Below, in pieces: positions 22,735-31,079 of a stretch of 64,000 nt of DNA. The stretch is from Pseudidiomarina halophila (GTDB lineage: Bacteria > Pseudomonadota > Gammaproteobacteria > Enterobacterales > Alteromonadaceae), in NCBI RefSeq assembly GCF_003987215.1, contig NZ_PIPW01000001.1, forward strand, positions 1-64,000, read 5' to 3'. Below the pieces are notes generated by a model. The model saw only the letters and a list, made by a program, of their open reading frames with translations, ran no database searches and was not told the origin of the DNA. Numbering within the stretch: the stretch's first letter is position 1; every line of letters begins with the position of its first letter. Made by a program: the position numbers and the translations under genes.

Positions 22735-25611
22735 ATGTTGCTCGAAAGAGTTTTTGGAAATCGACTCTTTAGAAAAAGCACGGTTCAAATGCTCGGTCGT
22801 TGCATTGAGACGAAAGCGGAGGAACTTTTGCAGCACTATTCGCACACGTTCAAGGATGAGAAAAAGCTTAAAAACTTCATTCAAAATAATGACCTGACCG
22901 AAAGTAATGGCTTACTACAGGTTCTTTCGGGATGCGATCGACATCAGGTCGAGCCACTTCTTCAGGTGCTTAAAACTCACTTGCCGGATTTTTCAGTATT
23001 CGGTGTCTCCACCGCAGGGGAGATTGCGCAGGGACGGACGCTCGAGGGTTCGCTACTGCTCAATTTCATGGTGTTCGAAAAAGACACCAAGGCCAGTCTT
23101 ATCCGCTTAGAAGATCACACGCCCGCTCAGCTCTCTGTTCTTAAGGATGAATTAGGCGGCCTCAGTCCAGAGGTGATGATTATATATACGAACCCGCTGG
23201 ATGACTGTCCCGAGGAGTTCGTACGGGAACTCAAGCAACGTCTGCCGACCACGCTTATTGCGGGCGCAAATGCCGCTGATAATTTTGCCTTTAACGAAAC
23301 CTATACTATTGTCGGTGAGCAAACCTTCACCACGGGATCAGTTATTGCGGTTCTGTCTGGTGAACATTTAATGGCCAAGCAAGAAGTCATGACTGGCTGG
23401 AGTGGTATTGGCCCGCAGTTTACTGTCACTAAAGCTGAAGAAAATGTGCTTTATGAGTTAGATAACGAACCGCTTTTGAAGATTTATGAGAACTATCTGG
23501 GTTCACAAAGTTTAGACAACTTACCCTGTAGCGTGATGGAATTTCCGTTTTTGCTTAAACGGCCAAAAATGAGTATCTTGCGCGCGGCCATCGGTCGCAA
23601 TGATGATGGTATTATTTTCGGCGGCAGATTTGAGGTCGGTGATACGGTCATGCTGTCTTTTGCGGATCCGCACGAGTTGCTGACCCAAACACCAGAATTT
23701 AAAGCGACCCCAAACGTGGCCACGCTGATATTTTCCTGCGCAGCCAGAAAGTCGTATCTTGAAAAAGATATCGAACTCGAAGTGTCCAAAGTTGGCAGTA
23801 ATCTGAAAGCCAACGGCGGTTTTTTCTATGGTGAGTTTTATACCGCAGATGCTGACTTCCATTTGCTTAATCTAAGCACCACATTGTTGTTTTTGTCTGA
23901 AGGCCAGGAATTGCCTGAAGCCATTTCAGGCTCTGCCGAAAATACCCTTGAACCCAGTACGTTAAAGTCATTGGCTCATCTGGCCCGTACCACAGGCCAG
24001 GAACTGGAGGATTCGATTCATTTCCTTGAGCAGCAGCAAAAAGCACTCAACTATACCTCAATTGTCTCGATCACCGACCCTCACGGCGTGATCACCTACG
24101 TGAACGGCAAGTTTGAAGAGGTAAGTGGTTACAGCCGCGATGAGTTGATTGGCAACACCCATGCGTTGCTGCGCCATCCCGAGACGCCGGATAGTGTTTT
24201 CGCTAACCTGTGGCGGACTATTAATAAAAATAAGCCCTGGAAAGGTCTGATAAGAAATAGAAGTAAGGATGGGCGTTCCTATTATGTACAGACGGTTATC
24301 GTTCCCATCGTTGACGATAACGATGAAATTCAGGAGTTTCTGAGTATTCGCAATGAAGTTACCGATATTGTTGAAGCACGGCGTACAATTAGAGAACAAA
24401 CCCATGACCCGCTGACCGGGCTGCCAAACCGCGTCAAATTGCTAATGGATCTTCGCAAACAAGAGACGAGAAAAGTCGGTGTTTTCGACGTGCGAAACTT
24501 TAAAATTATTAATGAGTATTGGGGCATCAGTCACGGCGATAGCTTAATCAAAACTATCGCCGCAGAATTTTTAAAAGCAGCTGAGAAATATGCTCTTAAG
24601 GTGTATCAACTTTCCGGTGCATCGTTTAGCGTCAGAATGAAAGCTGGTAGCGACGAGTCGGTATTTACTAAAATCTGCTCAGATTTAAAATCTGAGCTTG
24701 AGGACATTGTTTATCAGGTCGGTGACGATATTCACGAAGTCTTTTTCTGTGTAGGCATAGGCGATTCTTACGCTAAGTCTATGATCTTAGCTGAAAGTGC
24801 TTTGGATGACGCAAAAAACAATTATTACGGGTCACGCATTTTTTCTAAGACGGAGCAAGACAACGTAAAGAGCACTTATTTTTGGATTGAAGAAGTCAAA
24901 ACAGCGTTAAAAGAAGATCGGCTGATACCTTTTTTCCAGGAGATCAGCCCGGTGAATCAGTCTGGCTACAGCTGCAAATACGAGGCATTGGCGCGGATAA
25001 AGACGCAAAATGGCGAAGTTATTGCGCCCGGTGTCTTTCTTGAGTCATTGAAAAAAACGCCGTACTACGGTGTACTTACGCGGACAATATTCAGTAAGTC
25101 GATGCAATTGCTGGCGGTTTACGATTGTAAAATATCTATCAACTTATCGATTCAGGATATTCTCAATGACGCGACCACTGAGTTCATATTAGAAGAGTTG
25201 CGCCGCAACGGCGGCCACCGGGTGATTTTTGAAATTACCGAGAGCGAGGCGATTCAGGAGTTCGCCGTAGTCAAAGAGTTTTTTGATAGTATTCGCCAAA
25301 CCGGCGCCGCGATTGCAATAGATGACTTTGGCAGTGGCTATTCAAACTTTGCTTATCTGGTTGAGCTTAAGCCTGAGTTTATCAAAATTGACGGTTCAAT
25401 TATTAAATCAATTGCCGTGGACGCCAGCAGCCGGAAAATTGCTAAAAGTATTATCGAAATGGCCCACAGTCTGGGCATAAAAACCATCGCCGAATTCGTC
25501 AGCGACGCCGAGATTTACAAAATCCTGGAATGGCTTAACGTCGATTTCGTACAGGGCTTCTACATTTCTAAGCCCGAGGAGGGCATCCGTAACGCTAAGC
25601 GGCTTGCCTGA
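22735..25611 (+). CDS. FIST-PAS-GGDEF-EAL cyclic-di-GMP signalling protein
   Basis: A 958-residue cytosolic protein with no clear membrane helix. Residues about 45-400 carry FIST N and C sensory domains (FSVFGVSTAGEIAQG, TLIAGANAADNFAF, and IFSCAARKSYL, the last with the Cys typical of FIST_C). PAS covers about 435-545 (SITDPHGVITYVNGKFEEVS). A GGDEF-type domain starts at DPLTGLPNR (about 558), but the signature is SGASF, so cyclase activity is unlikely. The EAL domain (about 725-955) keeps YEALARI, FEITESEAI, IDDFGSGYSN and FIKIDG, so phosphodiesterase activity is likely. FIST domains are thought to sense small ligands such as amino acids. The ATG at 22735 has a GAAGG site close by. A later ATG (22789) is an alternative start. 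Confidence 0.88.
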   Translation: MLLERVFGNRLFRKSTVQMLGRCIETKAEELLQHYSHTFKDEKKLKNFIQNNDLTESNGLLQVLSGCDRHQVEPLLQVLKTHLPDFSVFGVSTAGEIAQGRTLEGSLLLNFMVFEKDTKASLIRLEDHTPAQLSVLKDELGGLSPEVMIIYTNPLDDCPEEFVRELKQRLPTTLIAGANAADNFAFNETYTIVGEQTFTTGSVIAVLSGEHLMAKQEVMTGWSGIGPQFTVTKAEENVLYELDNEPLLKIYENYLGSQSLDNLPCSVMEFPFLLKRPKMSILRAAIGRNDDGIIFGGRFEVGDTVMLSFADPHELLTQTPEFKATPNVATLIFSCAARKSYLEKDIELEVSKVGSNLKANGGFFYGEFYTADADFHLLNLSTTLLFLSEGQELPEAISGSAENTLEPSTLKSLAHLARTTGQELEDSIHFLEQQQKALNYTSIVSITDPHGVITYVNGKFEEVSGYSRDELIGNTHALLRHPETPDSVFANLWRTINKNKPWKGLIRNRSKDGRSYYVQTVIVPIVDDNDEIQEFLSIRNEVTDIVEARRTIREQTHDPLTGLPNRVKLLMDLRKQETRKVGVFDVRNFKIINEYWGISHGDSLIKTIAAEFLKAAEKYALKVYQLSGASFSVRMKAGSDESVFTKICSDLKSELEDIVYQVGDDIHEVFFCVGIGDSYAKSMILAESALDDAKNNYYGSRIFSKTEQDNVKSTYFWIEEVKTALKEDRLIPFFQEISPVNQSGYSCKYEALARIKTQNGEVIAPGVFLESLKKTPYYGVLTRTIFSKSMQLLAVYDCKISINLSIQDILNDATTEFILEELRRNGGHRVIFEITESEAIQEFAVVKEFFDSIRQTGAAIAIDDFGSGYSNFAYLVELKPEFIKIDGSIIKSIAVDASSRKIAKSIIEMAHSLGIKTIAEFVSDAEIYKILEWLNVDFVQGFYISKPEEGIRNAKRLA

Positions 25612-25634
25612 TTTGTTGTTTTTGGGAGTACATC

Positions 25635-25898
25635 ATGGCACCACGTAAGAACCGCTTCATCACCCGAAAAATGAACAAGCGACCCGCTGAAGTTCTGGTG
25701 TCGGGTGTGCTGTTAGCGCTTGTCTTATGGGGTGTCGGATTCCTGTTCGGACTTTTCGTGACCCCAGGCGTTGCCGAACCCGGCATGCTGCAATCGATGT
25801 TTGCGCTCGTTCGCGATTTTCTGCAGATCATCGCCGGCCTGATTTTACTGGCAGCGGTGCTGCAGTATTTGCTGCGTGGGGCGCTGTTGAAGCGTTGA
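25635..25898 (+). CDS. Small two-helix membrane protein, unknown function
   Basis: An 87-residue protein with a basic N-terminus (APRKNRFITRKMNKRPAE) and two predicted membrane helices (VLLALVLWGVGFLFGLFV and IIAGLILLAAVLQYLLRGAL). A GGGAG site precedes the ATG. It starts 23 bp after the signalling gene and may be cotranscribed with it. I do not recognise a family. Confidence 0.65.
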   Translation: MAPRKNRFITRKMNKRPAEVLVSGVLLALVLWGVGFLFGLFVTPGVAEPGMLQSMFALVRDFLQIIAGLILLAAVLQYLLRGALLKR

Positions 25899-26007
25899 GT
25901 AAAGGGTGGGAAGGCATCCACGATGAATCGCTTGAGGGATAAGCATCAGGGAAGAGTGTCATGGAATGACAAATCACCGTAAGTTACCACTTCATTGCAG
26001 GATTTTC

Positions 26008-26055
26008 CCATTTTGGTAATTTCTTTGACATTCCGAGTTTCTGTTCCCATAATGG
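26008..26055 (+). promoter_or_regulatory. Promoter and paired operator sites of higBA
   Basis: A strong sigma-70-type promoter: TTGACA at 26025-26030, a 17-base spacer, and CATAAT at 26048-26053. Two copies of a short palindrome, CCATTTTGG (26008-26016) and CCATAATGG (26047-26055), each followed by TAA, flank the -35 and cover the -10 with centres 39 bp apart. HigA antitoxins commonly repress their own promoter, so these are the likely HigA or HigBA sites. This is inference from position and symmetry. Confidence 0.7.
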
Positions 26056-26072
26056 TAACAAAAGGACAGGCT

Positions 26073-26372
26073 ATGCGAATAATTTCAAGGAAGACGTTAG
26101 TTGATTTCTGGGAGCAACCAAGCTTCAAAGGTGCGGAACAACCTCTAAAGGCTTGGTACGATGAAGCCAAGCATGCGATATGGAAAACTCCGCAGGACAT
26201 CAAGGACAAATACGGCAGCGCCAGCTTCCTGGGAAATAACCGGGTGGTTTTTAATATCCACGGCAACAGATACCGCTTAGTTGTAGCTGTGAAGTATGAA
26301 TTTTCAATCATCTACATTCGCTTCGTTGGAACCCATTCGGAATACGATAAGATCGATGCAGCGACTATATAG
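26073..26372 (+). CDS. higB: HigB-type mRNA interferase toxin
   Basis: A 99-residue protein from the ATG at 26073, preceded by AGGACAGG. MRIISRKTLVDFWEQ, WKTPQDIKDKYGSASFLGNN and RYRLVVAVKYEFSIIYIRFV are characteristic of the HigB family (RelE fold), which cleaves mRNA on the ribosome. The ending GTHSEYDKIDAATI with its conserved His and Tyr is intact. The toxin-first order and the XRE antitoxin immediately downstream are as expected. No damage is visible. Confidence 0.92.
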   Translation: MRIISRKTLVDFWEQPSFKGAEQPLKAWYDEAKHAIWKTPQDIKDKYGSASFLGNNRVVFNIHGNRYRLVVAVKYEFSIIYIRFVGTHSEYDKIDAATI

Positions 26373-26380
26373 AGGTGTTT

Positions 26381-26749
26381 ATGCACGTTAAGCCAATCAA
26401 AACTATTGCAGATCACCGTGCTGCGCTTCAGCGTATCGATGAGCTATGGGACGCTGAGCCGAATACTCCAGAGGGAGATGAGCTTGATGTTCTGGCAACT
26501 TTGGTCGCGGCGTTCGAGGAAGCTGAATTTCCTATCGAAACTCCTGATCCTATTGAAGCTATTCGATTCCGCATGGATCAACTTGGTTTAAGGGATATTG
26601 ATCTTGTGGAGATTATCGGTTACCGCAGTCGAGTTAGCGAAGTGATGAGCCGTAAACGGAAATTAAGCATCAGTATGATCCGCCGACTACACACGAAACT
26701 AAATATTCCCGCTGAAAGCTTAATTAAAGATTATCCACTTGCACGTTAG
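26381..26749 (+). CDS. higA: HigA-type XRE antitoxin
   Basis: About 122 residues from the ATG at 26381, which has an AGAGG site at the right distance. An N-terminal region (PIKTIADHRAALQRIDELWD) precedes a C-terminal helix-turn-helix (LRDIDLVEIIGYRSRVSEVM, RKRKLSISMIRRLH) and the ending LNIPAESLIKDY typical of HigA. It should neutralise HigB and repress the promoter at 26025-26053. An upstream GTG at 26375 is in frame but has no ribosome site of its own. Confidence 0.92.
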   Translation: MHVKPIKTIADHRAALQRIDELWDAEPNTPEGDELDVLATLVAAFEEAEFPIETPDPIEAIRFRMDQLGLRDIDLVEIIGYRSRVSEVMSRKRKLSISMIRRLHTKLNIPAESLIKDYPLAR

Positions 26750-26834
26750 TTTTCCTCGCTGTGCAATACATCGTACGTGAACTAGCGCGCGTTAGCTGAT
26801 TACCGCTACCGTGCAGCTCGGCAAACCGAAATCC

Positions 26835-27209
26835 TTATGCGGGTCTTTGCTTCGTCTCAAACCAAGCCGAGGCCTCCGGATGGAAGAGTCGAAACAGAGT
26901 GAAAATCTCGATCGGAATTACAATGATAGTTGCGACCCAGTCAACCCGGGTCATCCCCTCGATTACACCGCCTAGTAACAGAACAAAACTCATTCCAATT
27001 AATATTGAGTAGAACCAGCGAGCGGTATTACTTCCCTTACTGATCTTGTACGGGAAGATACAAAATAAGGCCATGACCGCTGCGCTAAAGGCAAACTCAT
27101 CGGCGGGAAGGTCAGTCATCCACCTGTCTACTAACATGTTGAGTACGGATAGGGCGATGGTTAACCAGATCGCAATAATTGCTTGTTCAACTTCCTTGGG
27201 TCTATACAT
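26835..27209 (-). CDS. Small four-helix membrane protein, unknown function
   Basis: A 124-residue protein with about four predicted membrane helices (AIIAIWLTIALSVLNMLV, FAFSAAVMALFCIFPY, ARWFYSILIGMSFVLLLGGV, VATIIVIPIEIFTLFRLF). It starts MYRPKEVEQ after a GGAAAA sequence. The family resembles uncharacterised inner-membrane proteins of Proteobacteria; no function can be given. A fragment of a close relative lies at 22383-22447. Confidence 0.65.
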   Translation of the reverse strand: MYRPKEVEQAIIAIWLTIALSVLNMLVDRWMTDLPADEFAFSAAVMALFCIFPYKISKGSNTARWFYSILIGMSFVLLLGGVIEGMTRVDWVATIIVIPIEIFTLFRLFHPEASAWFETKQRPA

Positions 27210-27336
27210 CTGTTTTCCTTACAGTTTGTTGAAGCAAAGGCAAGTTATCAATAAGTAAGAGATAAATAAACTAATTTTTAACTTTATTTTTGTTGGTGGT
27301 TATACTCACGGTAGGCTGGAAATCACCAGAAACAAA

Positions 27337-27360
27337 GACTGTTGTCAATTGACAACAGTC
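27337..27360. promoter_or_regulatory. Perfect 24-bp palindrome, probable operator
   Basis: A gap-free palindrome with half-site GACTGTTGTCAA followed by its exact complement. It lies 17 bp before the first gene of a three-gene rightward unit whose second product carries a helix-turn-helix. A plausible -10 (TATACT, 27301-27306) lies upstream. Such a site is most easily read as the operator for the helix-turn-helix protein. Confidence 0.75.
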
Positions 27361-27377
27361 TGGTAAGGGACTATCTT

Positions 27378-27485
27378 ATGACGATACGGAAAAAGCACAA
27401 ATCCAAGGAAACCGAGGCGGCTATTGAGCTTGCGGAATCACTTGGCTGGCGAGTAAAGACTTCTGGCAAGAGTGCGCATTGCTGA
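27378..27485 (+). pseudogene. Truncated first gene of a two-gene toxin-antitoxin-like locus
   Basis: From an ATG with a good AAGGGA site, 35 residues are encoded (MTIRKKHKSKETEAAIELAE, SLGWRVKTSGKSAHC) before TGA. From memory of the family, relatives begin the same way (EIEEAL.YAE..GWR....GSHAWG) but run to about 90 residues with a Cys-rich middle and an arginine-rich end. The downstream frame upstream of the next start still reads GLRRTTM, like the lost end. An internal deletion after about codon 34 is the likely cause. Confidence 0.55.
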
Positions 27486-27504
27486 GGGGCTTAGGAGAAC
27501 GACA

Positions 27505-27993
27505 ATGAATAGCTATGAGTTTAGCCTGCGCTTTGATGTTGCGGATTGTGGGCTTGACCATGACGAAATGGATGACCGTTTGTTTGACTCTGGTTGCGAT
27601 GATGCGCTTGTACGCCATGGTCGTAAAGCTGAACTTCTCATTGAATTTGATCGTCAGGGGGCGACTGCTCTGGAAACTATCGAGACGGCCAAGAGGCAGG
27701 TTATTGAAGCTTTACCTGAGGCTCGTTTGTTAGAGGCTAAGCCCGACTTCGTAAGTCCGACCGATATAGCGCAGGTGTATGGTCTTTCACGTCAACGCGT
27801 ACAGATTCTGATGCAAACCCAGCTTGCTCGCATTCATGCATTCACCTGTGTGGGCAACACACAAGTATTTCGCCTGGTAACTGTCATAGATGAACTGACC
27901 AAGCAGGGTAAGCAGGACGTTGATGATACAGTGCGGGAAGCGGCTTTCGCAGCAATGCAGATGAACCGTGAAAATGAGCTGGCGCAGATATAG
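27505..27993 (+). CDS. Helix-turn-helix protein, second gene of the locus
   Basis: A 162-residue protein from the ATG at 27505 with an AGGAG site. The N-terminal half (YEFSLRFDVADCGLDHDEM then DDRLFDSGCDDALV) is an acidic alpha/beta domain; the C-terminal half contains a helix-turn-helix (VSPTDIAQVYGLSRQRVQIL). In relatives this gene directly follows a small basic protein in what looks like a toxin-antitoxin-like pair, which is my recollection and not shown here. It probably binds the palindrome at 27337-27360. Confidence 0.7.
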   Translation: MNSYEFSLRFDVADCGLDHDEMDDRLFDSGCDDALVRHGRKAELLIEFDRQGATALETIETAKRQVIEALPEARLLEAKPDFVSPTDIAQVYGLSRQRVQILMQTQLARIHAFTCVGNTQVFRLVTVIDELTKQGKQDVDDTVREAAFAAMQMNRENELAQI

Positions 27994-28020
27994 GTGCCCG
28001 TAGAGTTTGTTGAGAACAAA

Positions 28021-28707
28021 ATGAAGTCATTAAGCAAAGACCATAATTGCCCGATCTGCAAAATAAGGCTACCTAGTTTCTCCCGATATCCTAGATACGT
28101 GTGCTCTTCCTGTGCTAATAGGACGACCGACGCGAATGGCGTATTTGTAAACTATGCCAACAAGGGCATGTATGGAGGAATTGAAGGCTATTATCCTGAT
28201 TCGGGTGAGGAATATGCATATCAAGAATGTTTTATCGATGGTGTTAAGTGTTTTGCCGATGCGGCCTATATTGGCGGTATAGTTATTGAAACCTGTGAGC
28301 TTCATGAGGAGCTTGTTTTAAATGCAGAAGAAGAAAAAGTAATGGATCGGTTGTCTTTAGAAAATGGCGAATGGTACGCGATGGAAATTATTGGTGACGA
28401 GTTCGGACGCGAGGTACGACACTACTCACCGATAAAAATTATCAGTGTCAAACCGCTCAAATCAGGTAAGAGTTTTTTCACTATGCAGTTTTACCATGCG
28501 AATTATCCGGAAGGGGTCAGAAACAAAGCTTATACGTTAAAGACGATTCAGCGCTGCGAAAATTTTCTTTTAGCGAAAAAAAACGGAAGTTCGACTATGC
28601 GGTATTTGTTGATTTTTGAACTGAGTGTTGAATGGTTTGAAAAGCATTTCCCGGGGAAGTTGAAAAAGGGTGAAAGAATTGTAGACTGGCTCGAGCGGAA
28701 TGCATAG
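28021..28707 (+). CDS. Zinc-ribbon protein of unknown function
   Basis: A 228-residue protein. Four cysteines near the N-terminus (CPICKIRLPSFSRYPRYVCS, SC) form a zinc-ribbon-like finger. The rest is an alpha/beta domain without motifs I know; it ends WFEKHFPGKLKKGERIVDWL. I chose the ATG at 28021 with GAG six bases ahead; a GTG at 27994 abutting the previous stop is an alternative and would couple translation. It appears to be third in the small unit that starts at 27378. Confidence 0.6.
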   Translation: MKSLSKDHNCPICKIRLPSFSRYPRYVCSSCANRTTDANGVFVNYANKGMYGGIEGYYPDSGEEYAYQECFIDGVKCFADAAYIGGIVIETCELHEELVLNAEEEKVMDRLSLENGEWYAMEIIGDEFGREVRHYSPIKIISVKPLKSGKSFFTMQFYHANYPEGVRNKAYTLKTIQRCENFLLAKKNGSSTMRYLLIFELSVEWFEKHFPGKLKKGERIVDWLERNA

Positions 28708-28717
28708 TTAGAAAAGA

Positions 28718-28866
28718 ACCCGCAGCAGAAGTGCAGGCTACAAGCGAAGGTGCATATTAAAGCTTCGCTTGTAACTTCTCTTTCGCGTTGAGCCTCAAAT
28801 TTGGTGCAATTTTGCTCGCTGCATCATATTTGCTGCATGAGAAAATTAATGCGTCATATTTGAGGC
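28718..28866. repeat. Degenerate REP, hairpin and long inverted repeat
   Basis: Three structures fill most of a 294-bp gap. A worn reverse REP lies at 28718-28741. A 9-bp perfect stem, CAAGCGAAG (28741-28749) with CTTCGCTTG (28763-28771), follows a few dozen bases after the stop of the zinc-ribbon gene and may terminate that transcript. A second inverted repeat, GCCTCAAAT (28792-28800) with ATTTGAGGC (28858-28866), encloses two CATATTTG repeats and could be a small non-coding mobile remnant. Confidence 0.5.
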
Positions 28867-29001
28867 GTTATTTTTGGAAAATTTAAATAGGGTATGCATA
28901 CATATGCCTGCGCCCCTCGTGAGCAGGTCCTGAGCTCCGAATTTGCCCCTCTCCGTCATCACTTACTATAGTTATTAGCGAGCAATGAAGGAGCAGAGGA
29001 T

Positions 29002-29631
29002 ATGGATAGCAAAGAGCGGATGATTGAGCGTCATTTGAAGGGCAGAGATATTCACGACGAGCGGGTGTTAGACGCGATGCGCGCCGTCGACCGTTCATTG
29101 TTTGTTCCAGATGATTTGCAGCATCACACTTATGCCGACAGCCCGTTGCCCATCGGCAAAGAACAGACCATCAGCCAACCTTATATTGTTGCCTACATGG
29201 CGCAGGCTCTGCAGCTTAGTGCGAACGACAAGGTATTGGAGATTGGTACCGGTTGCGGTTACAACGCCGCGGTGCTCGCGCAACTTACCGAGCAGGTGTA
29301 TTCCATCGAAATCATTGAATGGCTTGCCGATCTGGCGAAGGAAAACCTTGCTAAAATCGATAGCGAGAACATCACCGCGCGTTTTGGTGATGGCTATGAC
29401 GGCTGGCCTGAAGAGGCGCCGTTTGATGCCATCCAGCTGACCGCGGCACCACCCAAAATCCCCGAAACTCTGAAACAGCAGCTCAAAATCGGCGGCAAAC
29501 TGCTGGCGCCTGTGGGGCGATTGCAGCAACAATTGCAGCTCATCGAGCGTGTTGGTGAGAACGAATTCACCGAAGAGACGCTAATGCCGGTGCGTTTCGT
29601 ACCTATGACCGGCCAGGCTGAAACCTTTTGA
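29002..29631 (+). CDS. pcm: Protein-L-isoaspartate O-methyltransferase
   Basis: A 209-residue cytosolic enzyme that methylates isoaspartyl residues of damaged proteins for repair. Seen: the PIMT signature LEIGTGCGYNAAVLAQL, the region DSPLPIGKEQTISQPYIVAY, and the late motif GGKLLAPVG. The length is normal (Escherichia 208). A GAAGGAGCAGAGG ribosome site precedes the ATG. Unlike the usual surE-pcm-nlpD-rpoS context, it is followed here by an erythromycin esterase homologue, so this may be a second pcm. Confidence 0.92.
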   Translation: MDSKERMIERHLKGRDIHDERVLDAMRAVDRSLFVPDDLQHHTYADSPLPIGKEQTISQPYIVAYMAQALQLSANDKVLEIGTGCGYNAAVLAQLTEQVYSIEIIEWLADLAKENLAKIDSENITARFGDGYDGWPEEAPFDAIQLTAAPPKIPETLKQQLKIGGKLLAPVGRLQQQLQLIERVGENEFTEETLMPVRFVPMTGQAETF

Positions 29632-29651
29632 GCACTATGAGGAGCGATACA

Positions 29652-30965
29652 GTGATAGACATTTTATCTACCCATAAACGCGACTTTGCCAGCATCAAAC
29701 ATCTGCGGCCCTTGCTGGAATCAGTCAAAGACAAACGACTGGTGATGCTCGGCGAAGCATCCCACGGCACCCACGAGTATTACAAATGGCGGGCGGCCAT
29801 CTCCAAAGCGTTGCTGGAGGATTATGACTTTGATTTTGTCGCGGTAGAAGGTGACTGGCCAGCCTGTTATGAGCTCAATCGTCATGTGAAAGGCTACGAT
29901 GATGCCATTACCGACACCGACAAGGCGCTTAAAGAGTTTTCGCGCTGGCCTTCGTGGATGTGGGCCAACTGGGAGGTGCACGAGTGGGCACAGTGGTTAC
30001 GTGAGTTTAATCAGGGACTGGCGCAGGATAAGCGTAAGGGCTTTTATGGCCTGGATGTTTACAGCTTGTGGGAGTCGCTGGATGCCATCATGGACTATCT
30101 GGCGCGCGAGGATCCCGCTGCGCTGGAAACCGCGCAGGAGGCAATGCGTTGCTTCGAGCCTTATCGCGATGAGGACGGCCAGAGCTACGCGCTGTCGACG
30201 CGTCTTGTGCCTGAGGGCTGCAGCGCAGAGGTGACGAAGATGCTGCAGGAGATCCGCCGTAAGGTGCCGACCTACAATTCGGATCGTGAGCATGCTTTTA
30301 GCACCGAGCAAAACGCGCTGGTGAGTAATAATGCCGAGCGCTATTACCGTGTTATGGCCGGGGGTGGTGCTGGTGGTTCTGACGGCTCTGGTGAAGAGTC
30401 GACCTGGAATCTGCGTGATCGCCACATGATGGATACGCTCAATCGGTTGATGGAATTTCATGGCGCCGACGCGAAAGGTATCGTCTGGGCACACAACACC
30501 CATATTGGCGATGCGTCTTACACGGATATGAAGTCCGCGGGTTTGTTTAATCTTGGTGAATTGGGTCGTAACGAGTATGGTCGTGATGAGGTAGCGCTGG
30601 TTGGTTTTGGCGGCTATCGCGGCACTGTTATGGCGGGCAGTTCCTGGGGCTCACGGCCGCAGGAGATGGAGTTGCCTGAAGCGCGCGCCGGCAGTTGGGA
30701 AGACTTGTGTTATCAGGCAGGCGATCAGTTCTATATTGCCTCAGCTGATCTACCTGATGTCGCAGAGCTACAGCGAGCTATTCCGCATCGCGCCGTCGGT
30801 GTGGTCTATCATCCTAAGCATGAACGCTACGGCAACTACGTGCCGACGCTCATTCCTGAGCGCTACGACCATTTTCTGTTTTTTGCTGAGACGCAGGCGT
30901 TGCATGCCCTTGATCTGCAGGGTGACACCAGCCGCATGCCCGATACGTACCCGTTTGGGTTGTAG
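29652..30965 (+). CDS. Erythromycin esterase family protein
   Basis: About 437 residues from a GTG at 29652 with AGGAG seven bases ahead; an ATG at 29637 is an alternative. The family motif LGEASHGTHEYYKWRAAISK is near the N-terminus, followed by VAVEGDWPACYELNRHV, FYGLDVYSLWESL and GIVWAHNTHIGDAS, which together hold the conserved His and Glu residues of the EreB fold. Chromosomal homologues are widespread, often beside pcm, and most have unknown substrates; macrolide hydrolysis should not be assumed. It overlaps the reading end of pcm and is probably cotranscribed with it. Confidence 0.85.
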   Translation: MIDILSTHKRDFASIKHLRPLLESVKDKRLVMLGEASHGTHEYYKWRAAISKALLEDYDFDFVAVEGDWPACYELNRHVKGYDDAITDTDKALKEFSRWPSWMWANWEVHEWAQWLREFNQGLAQDKRKGFYGLDVYSLWESLDAIMDYLAREDPAALETAQEAMRCFEPYRDEDGQSYALSTRLVPEGCSAEVTKMLQEIRRKVPTYNSDREHAFSTEQNALVSNNAERYYRVMAGGGAGGSDGSGEESTWNLRDRHMMDTLNRLMEFHGADAKGIVWAHNTHIGDASYTDMKSAGLFNLGELGRNEYGRDEVALVGFGGYRGTVMAGSSWGSRPQEMELPEARAGSWEDLCYQAGDQFYIASADLPDVAELQRAIPHRAVGVVYHPKHERYGNYVPTLIPERYDHFLFFAETQALHALDLQGDTSRMPDTYPFGL

Positions 30966-30969
30966 GGTT

Positions 30970-31073
30970 GTAGCCCGCAGTTCTACTGCGGGGTGCATCC
31001 GGTAATTGCAGCCGTTATTGTAGTTGGCACCGAGGTTGCGGCGAGGCGGACCCGCTGTAGAACTGCGGGCTAC
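30970..31073. repeat. Inverted REP pair between convergent genes
   Basis: A forward REP at 30970-30994 and a reverse REP at 31050-31073 (arms CCCGC/GCGGG) separate the esterase gene from the convergent SLC13 permease gene, 7 bp from the latter's stop. The pair could act as a bidirectional terminator. Confidence 0.85.
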
Positions 31074-31079
31074 GCGCGG

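Noticed and set aside
27349-27377. Promoter TTGACA to TATCTT overlapping the 24-bp palindrome
   Set aside because: The -10 would lie directly against the ATG at 27378, so the transcript would start inside the coding sequence. A promoter further upstream is more likely.
29652-30965. Macrolide resistance gene
   Set aside because: The erythromycin esterase family is broad, the gene is chromosomal next to pcm with no mobile context, and most such homologues are not known to act on macrolides.
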